Part shown: positions 1 through 8,147 of the stretch, one piece after another
Numbering within the stretch: position 1 is the first letter of the stretch
How the letters are laid out: every line of letters begins with the position of its first letter
Origin: Planctomycetaceae bacterium
Lineage (GTDB): Bacteria > Planctomycetota > Planctomycetia > Pirellulales > Pirellulaceae
Direction of reading: 5' to 3'
Length of the DNA stretch: 64,000 nucleotides
Assembly: GCA_002709225.1 (NCBI GenBank)
Contig: PAQH01000056.1
Location: 1 to 64,000 of the forward strand
Made by a program: the position numbers and the translations under genes
Notes under the pieces: generated by a model
What the model saw: only the letters and a program-made list of their open reading frames with translations
The model's database searches: none
What the model was told of the DNA's origin: nothing

Positions 1-1169
1 CGAACATACTCGACCGTCAAATCACTTGTCCAGAAGCGGGCCGCAGCAGACCCTTCGGCAAAAGTCAATTCCACCATTGTTTCCCGTTGTTCACGCATCG
101 ACTGGCTGACAACTGCAGCATCGAATTCCACGGGAGCACCATTCTGAAACAAGCAAAAACCGTTCAACACCAAACCTAAGTTATCCCTGTCAAAGGGCAC
201 CCCGGCGTAGCCAACCGCCGAGACAATTCTGCCCCAATTGGGATCTGCACCGGCAATTCCTGTTTTGACCAGATTGCTGTGCGCAACCGTTTCTGCAATC
301 CGACGGGCATCGGCCTCAGTGGCACAACCGGAAACCTGGATGTTGATCAAGTGGCTGGCGCCTTCGCCATCGTCGGCAATCTGGCGTGCCAACTCAATGC
401 AAACCTCTTGCACAGCGCTGCCAAAGGAATTGAGGTCATCTCTTTCAAGCGGCGCGTCCATGGCCGCGCCACTTGCCAGCAACAATACCGTGTCATTGGT
501 ACTCATGTGCCCTTCAACGCTAATACAATTAAAGCTCGCGTCGGTGCAAGCTTGCAGCGTCGATTGCGCGGTCTCGGGAGTCAGCCTTGCATCGGTCGCA
601 ATGACGGCCAGCATCGTCGCCATCCGCGGCCCAATCATTCCCGCGCCTTTACACATACCTAGTATCCGAACTGTCTTCCCGTCCAACACAATTTCCCGCT
701 GCGCTGTCTTCGGACCTTTGTCCGTGGTAGTAATCCCTTCTGCCGCAGCCAACCAATCTACCTCCCCATTTCCGAGGCAGGACGCCGCAGAAGCAATGCC
801 ACTGGCAATCTGGCTCATTGGCAAATACTCACCAATGATACCTGTTGACATAACCAAGACCTGTTCCTGGTCGGCTTGAATTGCCTCCGCCGTGAGTCGG
901 GCCATCTCATGTGCATCAGACAATCCCTTGGGGCCGGTGCAAGCATTCGCATTTCCTGAATTAACAACGACTGCGCGCACATCCTGACTGGGGGTTCGGG
1001 CCCGATCCAGCTCTACCGGCGCTGCGTACATCAGGTTTTCCGTATAGACGCCTGCCGCCACGCTCGCTGGCGAGCAGGTCACCAATACCAAATCTCGTTT
1101 TTGTGGATCGGACTTGAGCCCGCAGTGAACCCCTGAAAACTGAAATCCAGCGGGAATACAAAAAGCCAT
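1..1169 (-). CDS. argJ: Bifunctional glutamate N-acetyltransferase / amino-acid N-acetyltransferase ArgJ (3' end cut by window)
   Basis: ArgJ moves the acetyl group from N-acetylornithine to glutamate in the cyclic arginine pathway and may also make N-acetylglutamate from acetyl-CoA. Reading the minus strand from an ATG at 1169 gives 389 codons without a stop, so only the last 10-20 residues of a roughly 400-residue protein are missing. Family marks are the N-terminal IPAGFQFSGVHCGLK, the VVVNSGNANACTG block near residue 70, and KGAGMIGPRMATM near residues 174-186. In that last block the Ala-Thr bond (Thr185) is the autoproteolysis site that creates the beta subunit and its nucleophile. DPNWGRIVSAVGYAG near the C-terminus is also typical. 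AGGTGA lies about 8 bases before the ATG. The moaB-like gene lies upstream on the same strand, about 150 bp away. Open frames on the opposite strand here are shadows. Confidence 0.96.
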   Translation of the reverse strand, partial: MAFCIPAGFQFSGVHCGLKSDPQKRDLVLVTCSPASVAAGVYTENLMYAAPVELDRARTPSQDVRAVVVNSGNANACTGPKGLSDAHEMARLTAEAIQADQEQVLVMSTGIIGEYLPMSQIASGIASAASCLGNGEVDWLAAAEGITTTDKGPKTAQREIVLDGKTVRILGMCKGAGMIGPRMATMLAVIATDARLTPETAQSTLQACTDASFNCISVEGHMSTNDTVLLLASGAAMDAPLERDDLNSFGSAVQEVCIELARQIADDGEGASHLINIQVSGCATEADARRIAETVAHSNLVKTGIAGADPNWGRIVSAVGYAGVPFDRDNLGLVLNGFCLFQNGAPVEFDAAVVSQSMREQRETMVELTFAEGSAAARFWTSDLTVEYV

Positions 1170-1323
1170 AAGTCACTTCACCTGACGAGAGCGGTTACGA
1201 TCCGAAGTACGAAATGCCGATTCTGGCTTTCACGGCCCTGACTTGCAAGCCGCCAATCCTGGCCACTCCAGGTGCTTCACTCGCTGGCACCGATCGTGAC
1301 AGCTGCAAAACAACATCGTGCCA

Positions 1324-1833
1324 TCAACGTCTCGCTTCCCGAACCAAGTGGGATAGTTCGGGCAAAATCACACGGTCCAGAGCGAGTGATACAGCGGCTC
1401 GAGAGCCAGGCATGGTCAGCAACAGAGTCCTCTTCATTAAACCTCCCGTCGCGCGGCTCAACATTGCAGCCGGTCCAATCTCCTGGTAGCTGAGCATACG
1501 AAACAACTCTCCGTAACCTGGTAATGAGCGTGTCAGCAGCTCAGACACGGTTTCAAAAGTCTGATCGCGTGCGCTGATTCCTGTCCCGCCGGTCAGCAAC
1601 ACACAATCGATGTCTGACTGGTCACGAAACTGCTCTAGTAAACAACGTAGTTGCTCAGGTTCGTCGGGAATGATGTCACGATAAACCACCTCATGACCCG
1701 CTGCAGACAGTCGATCCACAACCGTTTGACCACCTGTGTCCGTTTCCACAGTTCGGGTGTCGCTCAGTGTAATCACTGCACAGTGAACACTGTCAGGCGC
1801 ATCCGCCTTGTGTTGATCTGGTGTTGTAGCCAT
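1324..1833 (-). CDS. moaB: MoaB/MogA-family molybdenum cofactor protein
   Basis: The protein (169 aa) is of the MoaB/MogA type, which adenylylates molybdopterin before molybdenum insertion. The fold signature is clear: a first strand AVITLSDTR, then LLTGGTGIS near residues 80-88, which is the conserved TGGTG loop that binds molybdopterin, then GYGELFRMLSYQEIGPAAMLSRA and a C-terminal MPGSRAAV segment. The length fits the family (about 160-180 aa). No other molybdenum cofactor genes are adjacent, so the exact role (MoaB against MogA) cannot be fixed from context. argJ follows on the same strand about 155 bp downstream. Start at ATG 1833. Confidence 0.93.
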   Translation of the reverse strand: MATTPDQHKADAPDSVHCAVITLSDTRTVETDTGGQTVVDRLSAAGHEVVYRDIIPDEPEQLRCLLEQFRDQSDIDCVLLTGGTGISARDQTFETVSELLTRSLPGYGELFRMLSYQEIGPAAMLSRATGGLMKRTLLLTMPGSRAAVSLALDRVILPELSHLVREARR

Positions 1834-1896
1834 AGCAACCCATTAACGAAGACATACATTTAGTCGGTGCTACCACAATCGCAACCGCGCAAAAAA

Positions 1897-1919
1897 AAAG
1901 CGCCGCACAGCGGCGCTTT
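1897..1919 (-). terminator. Rho-independent terminator of the Gly/Met-repeat protein gene
   Basis: Perfect 10-bp inverted repeat, AAAGCGCCGC (1897-1906) and GCGGCGCTTT (1910-1919), with a 3-base loop. Read on the minus strand the stem is followed by a run of nine T. It lies 37 bases past the stop of the minus-strand gene at 1956-2885, the expected place for its terminator. Confidence 0.88.
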
Positions 1920-1955
1920 GGGTAATTCTACCGAGCTAATCAACTTCTGACGAGG

Positions 1956-2885
1956 TTACTGATTACTGAGCGACTCTAGTTTGGCCACATCATCACTGGC
2001 CAGGCTACTGCGTTGCGATTGCTGACCGCGACGTACTGCCTCGTTAGCAATTCGGATGGCATACCCGATCTCTCGGGGAGAAAAATACCTGCGAAAATAG
2101 CCGTTGCTCAGACGAATACGATCCTTGTTAGCCAGTTCCCACCAACTCAGTTTGTCGGTTAGATGCCAGGCAGCGGCTTGGGCCGAGTTACGGGGCACCT
2201 GACCGTTACCTACCATTTTACAAAGCTCGATAACATCCTGCTGCTTGGTGAAGCGTTCAATCGGAATCATTGTGTACTTCATACGAGGCGTTGGATCTTT
2301 CTTGCCTTCTTCCAGACAGAGCGTCTCTACTTTGATCTTGCGTTCGCGGGATGGTTCGAGATTGAACATACCACCGCCGCCACCACCCATGCCGCCACCA
2401 CCCATGCCGCCGCCACCCATGCCGCCGCCACCCATACCGCCGCCGCCCATGCCGCCACCGCCCATGCCGCCACCCATACCTTGACCGCCACCGCCACCGC
2501 CGCCCATGCCGCCGCCACCCATGCCGCCCATGCCACCGCCACCCATGCCGCCGCCACCCATGCCGCCGCCCATGCCGCCCATCTGAGCGAGCACAGCGGT
2601 GGGAACAGCTGCAAAAGCTTCCGGTAACTTGATGCTGATCGGTTTATCAGTCTTGTTCTTGATCTTCACCGTGGCCTGGCGGGCGTTCTTCGGTATGAAC
2701 TGGACTTCAATCTTGCCCGCATTGCGTCCCGCAAAAAAATCAACCACTTGAGCATGGACTTGCGGAGCCCTCTTGGATCGCGTGCTGCGACGCACTTTCG
2801 CAGCCGAGAGCAACGCAGGTGACAACACAAGCGCTGTCATTGCGGAAAGTGTGACCGCGCGGCGTGCAAAACCCATAGCCTTCAT
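1956..2885 (-). CDS. Exported protein with a glycine/methionine repeat tract
   Basis: A 309-residue protein that I do not recognise by function. Residues 1-28 form a Sec-type signal peptide (basic start, hydrophobic stretch, LLSAAK). Residues about 30-100 are basic, then a small beta-rich region follows. Residues about 101-172 are almost only Gly and Met, in units of GGGMG or GGGGM. The C-terminal third (about 175-309) looks like an ordered domain with LEEGKKDPTP, YTMIPIERF and a Trp-rich stretch (WHLTDKLSWWELANKDRIR). AGGAG sits 7 bases before the ATG at 2885. A terminator follows. Regularly spaced methionines could bind Cu(I) or serve as an oxidation sink, but this is inference. The C-terminal domain suggests a secreted structural or wall-associated protein. 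Confidence 0.8.
   Translation of the reverse strand: MKAMGFARRAVTLSAMTALVLSPALLSAAKVRRSTRSKRAPQVHAQVVDFFAGRNAGKIEVQFIPKNARQATVKIKNKTDKPISIKLPEAFAAVPTAVLAQMGGMGGGMGGGGMGGGGMGGMGGGGMGGGGGGGQGMGGGMGGGGMGGGGMGGGGMGGGGMGGGGMGGGGGGMFNLEPSRERKIKVETLCLEEGKKDPTPRMKYTMIPIERFTKQQDVIELCKMVGNGQVPRNSAQAAAWHLTDKLSWWELANKDRIRLSNGYFRRYFSPREIGYAIRIANEAVRRGQQSQRSSLASDDVAKLESLSNQ
2371..2583 (-). repeat. In-frame short tandem repeats coding for the Gly/Met tract
   Basis: Imperfect 12- and 15-bp units such as CCGCCGCCACCCATG (plus-strand sense) repeat across about 210 bp inside the gene at 1956-2885. Unit length stays a multiple of three, so changes in copy number keep the reading frame. It resembles a coding minisatellite, not a CRISPR array: there are no unique spacers. 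Confidence 0.9.
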
Positions 2886-3372
2886 TGGTATTCTCCTACC
2901 TGCTTCAAATATCCCAGACAGTCTAACCTAAGCTGTCTAGTCAGGTCACCCAGGCAAACAGGACGCCCGATTGATTCCCCGTGCCGTTAGGACGACCTGC
3001 AGCTGCGCAGCCCGTCAATCGGAGGTTACTCCTTAACTCTACAATACTAGACTGCGATTAGCATTCCAAGAAAAAAAATTGGGAAAGCCATTCGAGAAAA
3101 AAAGCAGTTCCCCTCAATCGGGGGAATTGGGGGGATGATCTCGACTACACGGACTGGGTTTTACCCGGCCAAACACACGCTCTACGCGGCCCGACCCCTA
3201 TGATCCGGACGATCTGTCTCGATTCTGCAAACGACGCCACCCCACCCGCCCCGACACGATGCCCGCTGGTGCTAAAATACTAGGATCGAAACACCCCTCG
3301 GCAAGAATCCTGGTGACAACACGAACTGCTTTGCATGTTTGTATCTGAGACCTGTATCTGGACCAAGAACCG
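2886..3372. other. Intergenic region between divergent genes, with inverted repeats
   Basis: 487 bases between the minus-strand Gly/Met-repeat gene and the plus-strand GTPase gene; it must carry both promoters. I see no gene. It holds a 6-bp inverted repeat (AGACAG 2916-2921, CTGTCT 2933-2938) in the likely leader of the Gly/Met gene, an 8-bp inverted repeat (CCGATTGA 2967-2974, TCAATCGG 3015-3022), A-rich runs near 3070-3105 and a short TTCCCC/GGGGAA hairpin near 3110-3127. Confidence 0.5.
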
Positions 3373-4938
3373 ATGACATTCCGCCGAGCTACTACCGGGT
3401 TAGGACTCCTGGCGCTGCTCGCGTTTTGTGGTTGGCTGTTGGTTACCATACCCCCCACACTAGTGTCACAATATCAAAAAGTGCAAGCAGCCAGTCATAC
3501 GGTACGCCTGGTTTACTTGGTCTCGGTGGGTGCCGGTGGGGTATTGTTGATCATCAGTATCTGTGGCTGCCTCTGGTTCGTCTGGAGTCGCACACGTCAA
3601 AAACACCAACAACAGCGGCAAGCCCAAGAAACCCCTGAAAATCTCAGCCCGCAACAGCGACAGCAGGAAATCGAACAAAATCTAGCACAGGTTCAGGACC
3701 TCAGCGGGGACCCTTCCGTTTCACCACCGCTGCAACGCGAACTGGATTCTCTAATCCACAATTTGGAAGCGAAACGAAAAAACCAGGAATTGCAGATTGC
3801 TGCATTTGGAACCGTATCGAGTGGCAAATCCTCTGTTCTCAATGCGCTTGCCGGCCGGGAGGTATTCGCCACTGACGCGCGCGGCGGCACAACGGTTCAT
3901 CGAAATCAGATTCCCTGGCCAGGCACCGACCGGTTGACACTGGTCGACACGCCCGGGATCGACGAAATCGACGGTGCCGAGCACGTACACATCGCCACGA
4001 CCGCAGCGGAGGATGCTGATTTGGTACTGCTGGTCGTCGATGGCGCGCTACGGTCATCCGAGTTCCAATTGCTCCAACGCCTGGAAGAGATGGAAAAAAA
4101 GATCCTGGTATGTCTCAATAAAGAGGATTGGTTCAGTGAGGACGACCGCAACTTGCTACTCAACCAAATTGGCCAACAGCTGAGTTCGCAGGTCGCGCGT
4201 GAAGACATCGTCGTCGTCCAAGCGAAAACTTCCCAGCGTGCTCGCACGAGACTAACCAGCGCCGGCCAGGAAGTCGAAGAATTCGTCGAGTTACCCGTTG
4301 ACATCGAGGACCTGGCCAGCCGCATGATGGAAGTCGTAGAGCAAGATGGTCGCGATCTGTTGCTGGCCAACTTGCTGTTGCAATCGCGAGGAATGGTAGA
4401 CCAGGCACGAGACCGGATCCGTCACGCCCTTGAAAACCGGGCGCGCAATACCGTCGACGGAGCGATGTGGGCGGCCGGAGGTGCAGCAGCTCTCAGCCCT
4501 TTGCCGTTAGTCGACCTGGCAGCCGGAAGTGCGATTGTAGTCAAGATGGTCATCGATCTGGCCCGTATCTTTCGCCAAGATATTGACGTCCAAACGGCTC
4601 TGAAACTGCTGGGAGAACTCGGCAAGAATCTCGTCGCCATCTTAGGGGTCAGCGCTGCGACACCTGCCGCCGCAAGCGCTGTGGCAACGATCTTGAAAAC
4701 GGTTCCCGGAGCAGGCACCCTCGCGGGTGGAATGCTGCAGGGTGTCGTCCAGGCGCTTGTAACGCGCTGGATCGGCATGGTCTTCATCGAATATTTTCAG
4801 AACGAAATGCAGCAACCTGCTCCTGACCTTGCTTCTCTCGCACGTCGTGAATGGCAGCGTCTGACGACAATCAATGAACTGCGCAAAGTAGTTCAATCAG
4901 CCCGCATGAAAATGCACACTCCTGACACCCCCGATTGA
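3373..4938 (+). CDS. Membrane-anchored GTPase with DUF697-type C-terminal domain (first of an overlapping pair)
   Basis: A 521-residue protein. Two hydrophobic segments (about 7-29 and 47-71) anchor the N-terminus, followed by a charged, coiled-coil-like linker rich in Gln and Glu (about 72-140). The Era/TRAFAC-type G domain follows: P-loop GTVSSGKS 146-153, switch-I GGTT 171-174, G3 DTPG 192-195 and G4 NKED 249-252. The C-terminal half (from about 365) has Ala/Gly-rich amphipathic helices (LSPLPLVDLAAGSAI and following) like DUF697, a helical membrane-associating domain found behind such GTPases. The next gene starts inside this stop codon and encodes a second GTPase of the same design, so the two are probably translated together and may form a heteromer. 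Substrate process unknown. No strong Shine-Dalgarno precedes ATG 3373. Confidence 0.85.
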   Translation: MTFRRATTGLGLLALLAFCGWLLVTIPPTLVSQYQKVQAASHTVRLVYLVSVGAGGVLLIISICGCLWFVWSRTRQKHQQQRQAQETPENLSPQQRQQEIEQNLAQVQDLSGDPSVSPPLQRELDSLIHNLEAKRKNQELQIAAFGTVSSGKSSVLNALAGREVFATDARGGTTVHRNQIPWPGTDRLTLVDTPGIDEIDGAEHVHIATTAAEDADLVLLVVDGALRSSEFQLLQRLEEMEKKILVCLNKEDWFSEDDRNLLLNQIGQQLSSQVAREDIVVVQAKTSQRARTRLTSAGQEVEEFVELPVDIEDLASRMMEVVEQDGRDLLLANLLLQSRGMVDQARDRIRHALENRARNTVDGAMWAAGGAAALSPLPLVDLAAGSAIVVKMVIDLARIFRQDIDVQTALKLLGELGKNLVAILGVSAATPAAASAVATILKTVPGAGTLAGGMLQGVVQALVTRWIGMVFIEYFQNEMQQPAPDLASLARREWQRLTTINELRKVVQSARMKMHTPDTPD

Positions 4939-6332
4939 CGACGGGTAACCGTCAACCTCTTCATACACTCCGCTCCCGACCAACGGATACTGTCATTGTG
5001 AACGATGCGCCGCTCTCCGCCGACGATCATTACAGCCAGGCAATGGCTTCCATCGAACGGACGATTGACAAACTCCGTCGCTGTTCTGACGCCGAACGAA
5101 AGCAGCTCAAGGGAGATCTTTCGCAGCTACAGGAAATGGTCAGCAAATTAACGAGTGGTCGAATCGAAATTGTCGTATTCGGTGAAATCAGCACAGGAAA
5201 GTCGGCATTGATTAATGCCCTGGTGGGAGAATCGGTCGTCGAAGTCGACGTACAAGGTGGCTGGACACGCGACATCTGGAAGATCCCCTGGGATGGAGCC
5301 GGTTATTGCCTACCCGGGCTGGCCGAGTCACAGGTCGTACTCATCGATACACCAGGCTTAAACGAGGTTGGTGGTGATCAAAGAACCGACCTGTCCATCA
5401 GTGCCGCGCGGCAGGCCGATCTGATTCTGTTCGTCACGGACTCGGACTTGAACGAAACTGAATATGTCGCGCTGAGCAATCTGGCGGGTACGCATAAACC
5501 AATCCTGGTGGTGCTGAACAAGATCGACCAATACTCCCCCGAACAACAATCGCGTCTCCTCGAAGTGCTGCGTTCCGAGCGACTTCTCGACCTGGTCCCG
5601 TCAGAACATCTTGTCGCAACCGCCGCAGATCCCCGGGAACGTGAATATATTATCGAATCGGAACATGGCGCCCGTCGTAGTGAGTGGCGCAAACCGGAAC
5701 CACAAATCGAGGACCTCAAGGTCTCCATTCTCTCGGTACTTGAGAAAGACGGGCTGGCTTTGTTGGCTTTGAATGCGGCACTCTACGCCGCCGACAAATC
5801 GGATCGCATCGCTTCCCTACGAGTCCGCTTGCGACTCAAACAGGCCAATCAGACGATTCTTAGTTTCGCAACCATCAAATCCATAGCTGTTGCCACTAAT
5901 CGGATCCCGGTACTCGATACTGTGGGCGGGCTGGCTGTAGACATCACCATGGTCGTCACACTCGCCCACATCTATGGGCTGGAACTCTCCTGGATGCACG
6001 CACGTCAATTGGTGCGCTCAATCGGTAAAGCAGCAGGATTTGCAATGCTCGCGGAAACCGGCACACACCTGGCCAGCTGGGCCTTTACGATACTCACCGC
6101 GGGTGTCGGCGCGGTACTCACGGCAGTCCCACAAGGAGCCGCCGCTGGCTATGGTTCCTTTATCGTTGGGCAGGCTGCCAAGTATTATTTTGAACACGGC
6201 GCATCCTGGGGGGGCGAATCACCCAAAGTCGTAATTCGCCGTATTCTCGAAGAGACCGATAAACAGTCGATACTGAACCAGATGAAGGAAGAGATTCACA
6301 AGAAACTCACGTGGAACCGGCACGCTCCCTGA
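4935..6332 (+). CDS. GTPase with DUF697-type C-terminal domain (second of the pair)
   Basis: A 465-residue paralogue-like partner of the preceding GTPase but without N-terminal membrane segments. A helical region (about 30-75) precedes the G domain: P-loop GEISTGKS 83-90, G3 DTPG 138-141, G4 NKID 195-198. The C-terminal region contains IPVLDTVGGLAVDITMV and two hydrophobic stretches, matching the DUF697-like part of its neighbour. The chosen start is TTG 4935, giving a TTGA overlap of four bases with the upstream stop. GTG 4998 or ATG 5043 are alternatives that would shorten only a low-complexity N-terminus. No clear Shine-Dalgarno lies before any of them, which favours translational coupling. 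A gamma-glutamylcyclotransferase-like gene follows 32 bases later. Confidence 0.83.
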   Translation: MTTGNRQPLHTLRSRPTDTVIVNDAPLSADDHYSQAMASIERTIDKLRRCSDAERKQLKGDLSQLQEMVSKLTSGRIEIVVFGEISTGKSALINALVGESVVEVDVQGGWTRDIWKIPWDGAGYCLPGLAESQVVLIDTPGLNEVGGDQRTDLSISAARQADLILFVTDSDLNETEYVALSNLAGTHKPILVVLNKIDQYSPEQQSRLLEVLRSERLLDLVPSEHLVATAADPREREYIIESEHGARRSEWRKPEPQIEDLKVSILSVLEKDGLALLALNAALYAADKSDRIASLRVRLRLKQANQTILSFATIKSIAVATNRIPVLDTVGGLAVDITMVVTLAHIYGLELSWMHARQLVRSIGKAAGFAMLAETGTHLASWAFTILTAGVGAVLTAVPQGAAAGYGSFIVGQAAKYYFEHGASWGGESPKVVIRRILEETDKQSILNQMKEEIHKKLTWNRHAP

Positions 6333-6364
6333 CCGGACCAGAGAAGCTCCAACAAGGCCTGCCC

Positions 6365-6823
6365 ATGGCAATCTCAAACCGCGTTGGCAACGTCAGTTCT
6401 TCACCCGAGGGGGTGTTTGTCTACGGCACACTGCAACAAGGCGAACAGCGCGAGCAGAATTGGCCGCGAACTCCACGTTCGCGTCAGTGTGCCACAGTTC
6501 GCGGGACCTTGTTTGACCTGGGAGCCTATCCAGCGCTGCTGCCTGGCAAGGACCTCATCGGCGGCGAGTTCTGGGAAATCGCGGCTGCCGATATGCCAGT
6601 CACACTCCAGGTGCTGGACGGCATCGAAGGTTACAACCAAGGCCACGAGAATCTCTACGAAAGACGGGTCATCTTCTGTCGACTGGAAACCGGGATCACA
6701 GTGTCCGCCTACACTTATTTTTGGGCCCAAGCTAACGCAACCCACTTGCTGGAAAAAATGACCGCGGGGCCAGATGGTGTTCATCTGTGGAGACGTGGCC
6801 CCGGGAGTCATCCCACCCCGTAA
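6365..6823 (+). CDS. Gamma-glutamylcyclotransferase (AIG2/YtfP-like) family protein
   Basis: The protein (152 aa from ATG 6365) has the GGCT/AIG2 fold signature: FVYGTLQQGEQRE at the start of the domain, a central ALLPGKDLIGGEFWEI that carries the conserved glycine and likely catalytic glutamate, and LDGIEGY before a Tyr-rich end. Family members release 5-oxoproline from gamma-glutamyl amines or peptides; the substrate here is unknown. AAGG lies about 8 bases before ATG 6365; an in-frame GTG at 6311 would overlap the upstream GTPase by 22 bases and add residues with no domain value. The tight spacing suggests co-transcription with the GTPase pair. Confidence 0.85.
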   Translation: MAISNRVGNVSSSPEGVFVYGTLQQGEQREQNWPRTPRSRQCATVRGTLFDLGAYPALLPGKDLIGGEFWEIAAADMPVTLQVLDGIEGYNQGHENLYERRVIFCRLETGITVSAYTYFWAQANATHLLEKMTAGPDGVHLWRRGPGSHPTP

Positions 6824-7066
6824 TGCGAATCACGAGCCGGAGCCCGCAATGGGTCGTGGCATTACTCGCGGCATTGCTCACGATGAACAGCGTGCCCGGG
6901 CATCTCTACCAGCCTCTCCTGTAGATTCCACTTCTTTTTCTTGCCAAAATGGATGGGGCGTTGGGTAACCACAGGTTGCCGCGCGCGTCACCATCTGTGC
7001 TGCAAGTCGCAAGGTCTTCTGGTCCCCGGCTACTTCCAACCCAAACCCGAGCAAGGACACACGGTC

Positions 7067-8113
7067 ATGAGCTATCGACTCTCTCTACTATTGCTGGCCC
7101 TCAGTGGCCTGATTGTTCAACCACTGGCCGCTGGGGAGGCTGACGGGCACCTCGATATTTACTGGGTCGATGTTGAGGGCGGTGGTGGCACGTTGATTGT
7201 CACACCCCAGAACGAGTCGATACTGATCGATACCGGAAACCCAGGTGTGCGCGATCCCGGCAGAATCTCGCAAGCTGTCACCAAGGTTGCCGGCCTGAAA
7301 CAAATCGATCACGTCATCGTCACTCACTATCATCGCGATCATTACGGTGGTGCCGAAGCCCTTTCAAGAATGCTCCCGATCGGATCCCTGTATGACAATG
7401 GCAAGTTTGAAGGAATGCCGGATAACCCCGGTAAAGCCTACTTCGAACTCGAATGCGAAAAGAGAGTCGTCATTCACCCCGGATACCTTGTCCCACTCAA
7501 GTCCAACAGCCCCACCAAACCGGCAGTGAAGCTGCAATGCCTGGCAACGCGCAAAACATTCATTAAACCGGAAGCTGTTAATGCCCAACGCAACAACGGC
7601 GCAGAGAAGTTGCACCGACCCAAAGAACGCGATGGATCCGACAACGCCAACAGTGTTGTCATGCTACTACAGTTTGGCCCATTTCGATTTCTGGACGCTG
7701 GTGACCTGACCTGGAATCAGGAAAAACGACTGGTCCATCCTTTCAACCTGGCGGGCGAAGTCGATGTCTACCAAGTCACGCACCACGGGCTGGACAGTAG
7801 TAACAACCCCATCCTACTACAGTCAGTAAAACCGCGCGTGGCCGTCATGAACAACGGCGTTACCAAAGGCTGTGCGCCCGAAGTGTTCGCGAACCTGCAA
7901 GCAGTACCGTCAATACAGGCCATTTACCAGCTCCACAAGAACTTGCGGCCGGACGGAAAAACAAACAACACCAAGAACGAATTCATTGCCAACTCAGAGC
8001 GAGAATGCAACGGACACTACATCAAGTTATCCGTGGCCCCCGACGGCTCCACTTATACGGTCAGTATTCCCGCACATGGTCATCAGCGCACCTATCAAAC
8101 CAGAGGCAAGTGA
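7067..8113 (+). CDS. Secreted metallo-beta-lactamase-fold hydrolase (ComEC/Rec2 C-terminal-like)
   Basis: A 348-residue protein starting at ATG 7067, preceded at 9 bases by AAGGA. Residues 1-24 form a signal peptide ending near PLAAGEA. The mature part begins LDIYWVDVEGGGGTLIV, followed by ILIDTG and the zinc motif HYHRDH, then FLDAGDLTWNQE and VTHHGLDSSNNP near residue 240, in the order of beta-lactamase-fold hydrolases. The arrangement is closest to the stand-alone relatives of the ComEC/Rec2 C-terminal domain. Substrate unknown. A DUF1501 gene follows after 34 bases, so the two exported proteins may be co-expressed. A longer in-frame reading from 6941 was rejected because it would bury the signal peptide. 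Confidence 0.87.
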   Translation: MSYRLSLLLLALSGLIVQPLAAGEADGHLDIYWVDVEGGGGTLIVTPQNESILIDTGNPGVRDPGRISQAVTKVAGLKQIDHVIVTHYHRDHYGGAEALSRMLPIGSLYDNGKFEGMPDNPGKAYFELECEKRVVIHPGYLVPLKSNSPTKPAVKLQCLATRKTFIKPEAVNAQRNNGAEKLHRPKERDGSDNANSVVMLLQFGPFRFLDAGDLTWNQEKRLVHPFNLAGEVDVYQVTHHGLDSSNNPILLQSVKPRVAVMNNGVTKGCAPEVFANLQAVPSIQAIYQLHKNLRPDGKTNNTKNEFIANSERECNGHYIKLSVAPDGSTYTVSIPAHGHQRTYQTRGK

Positions 8114-8147
8114 CTCGTCTCCTGTTGGGACAAATTCACATAATCGC

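Noticed and set aside
238-879. Long plus-strand open frame of 213 codons
   Set aside because: It lies antisense to argJ, which has full family motifs on the other strand; the reading is Ser/Ala/Pro-rich and has no family resemblance.
2371-2583. Possible CRISPR-like repeat array
   Set aside because: Units are contiguous, vary by single bases and code for a Gly/Met tract in frame; no spacers exist.
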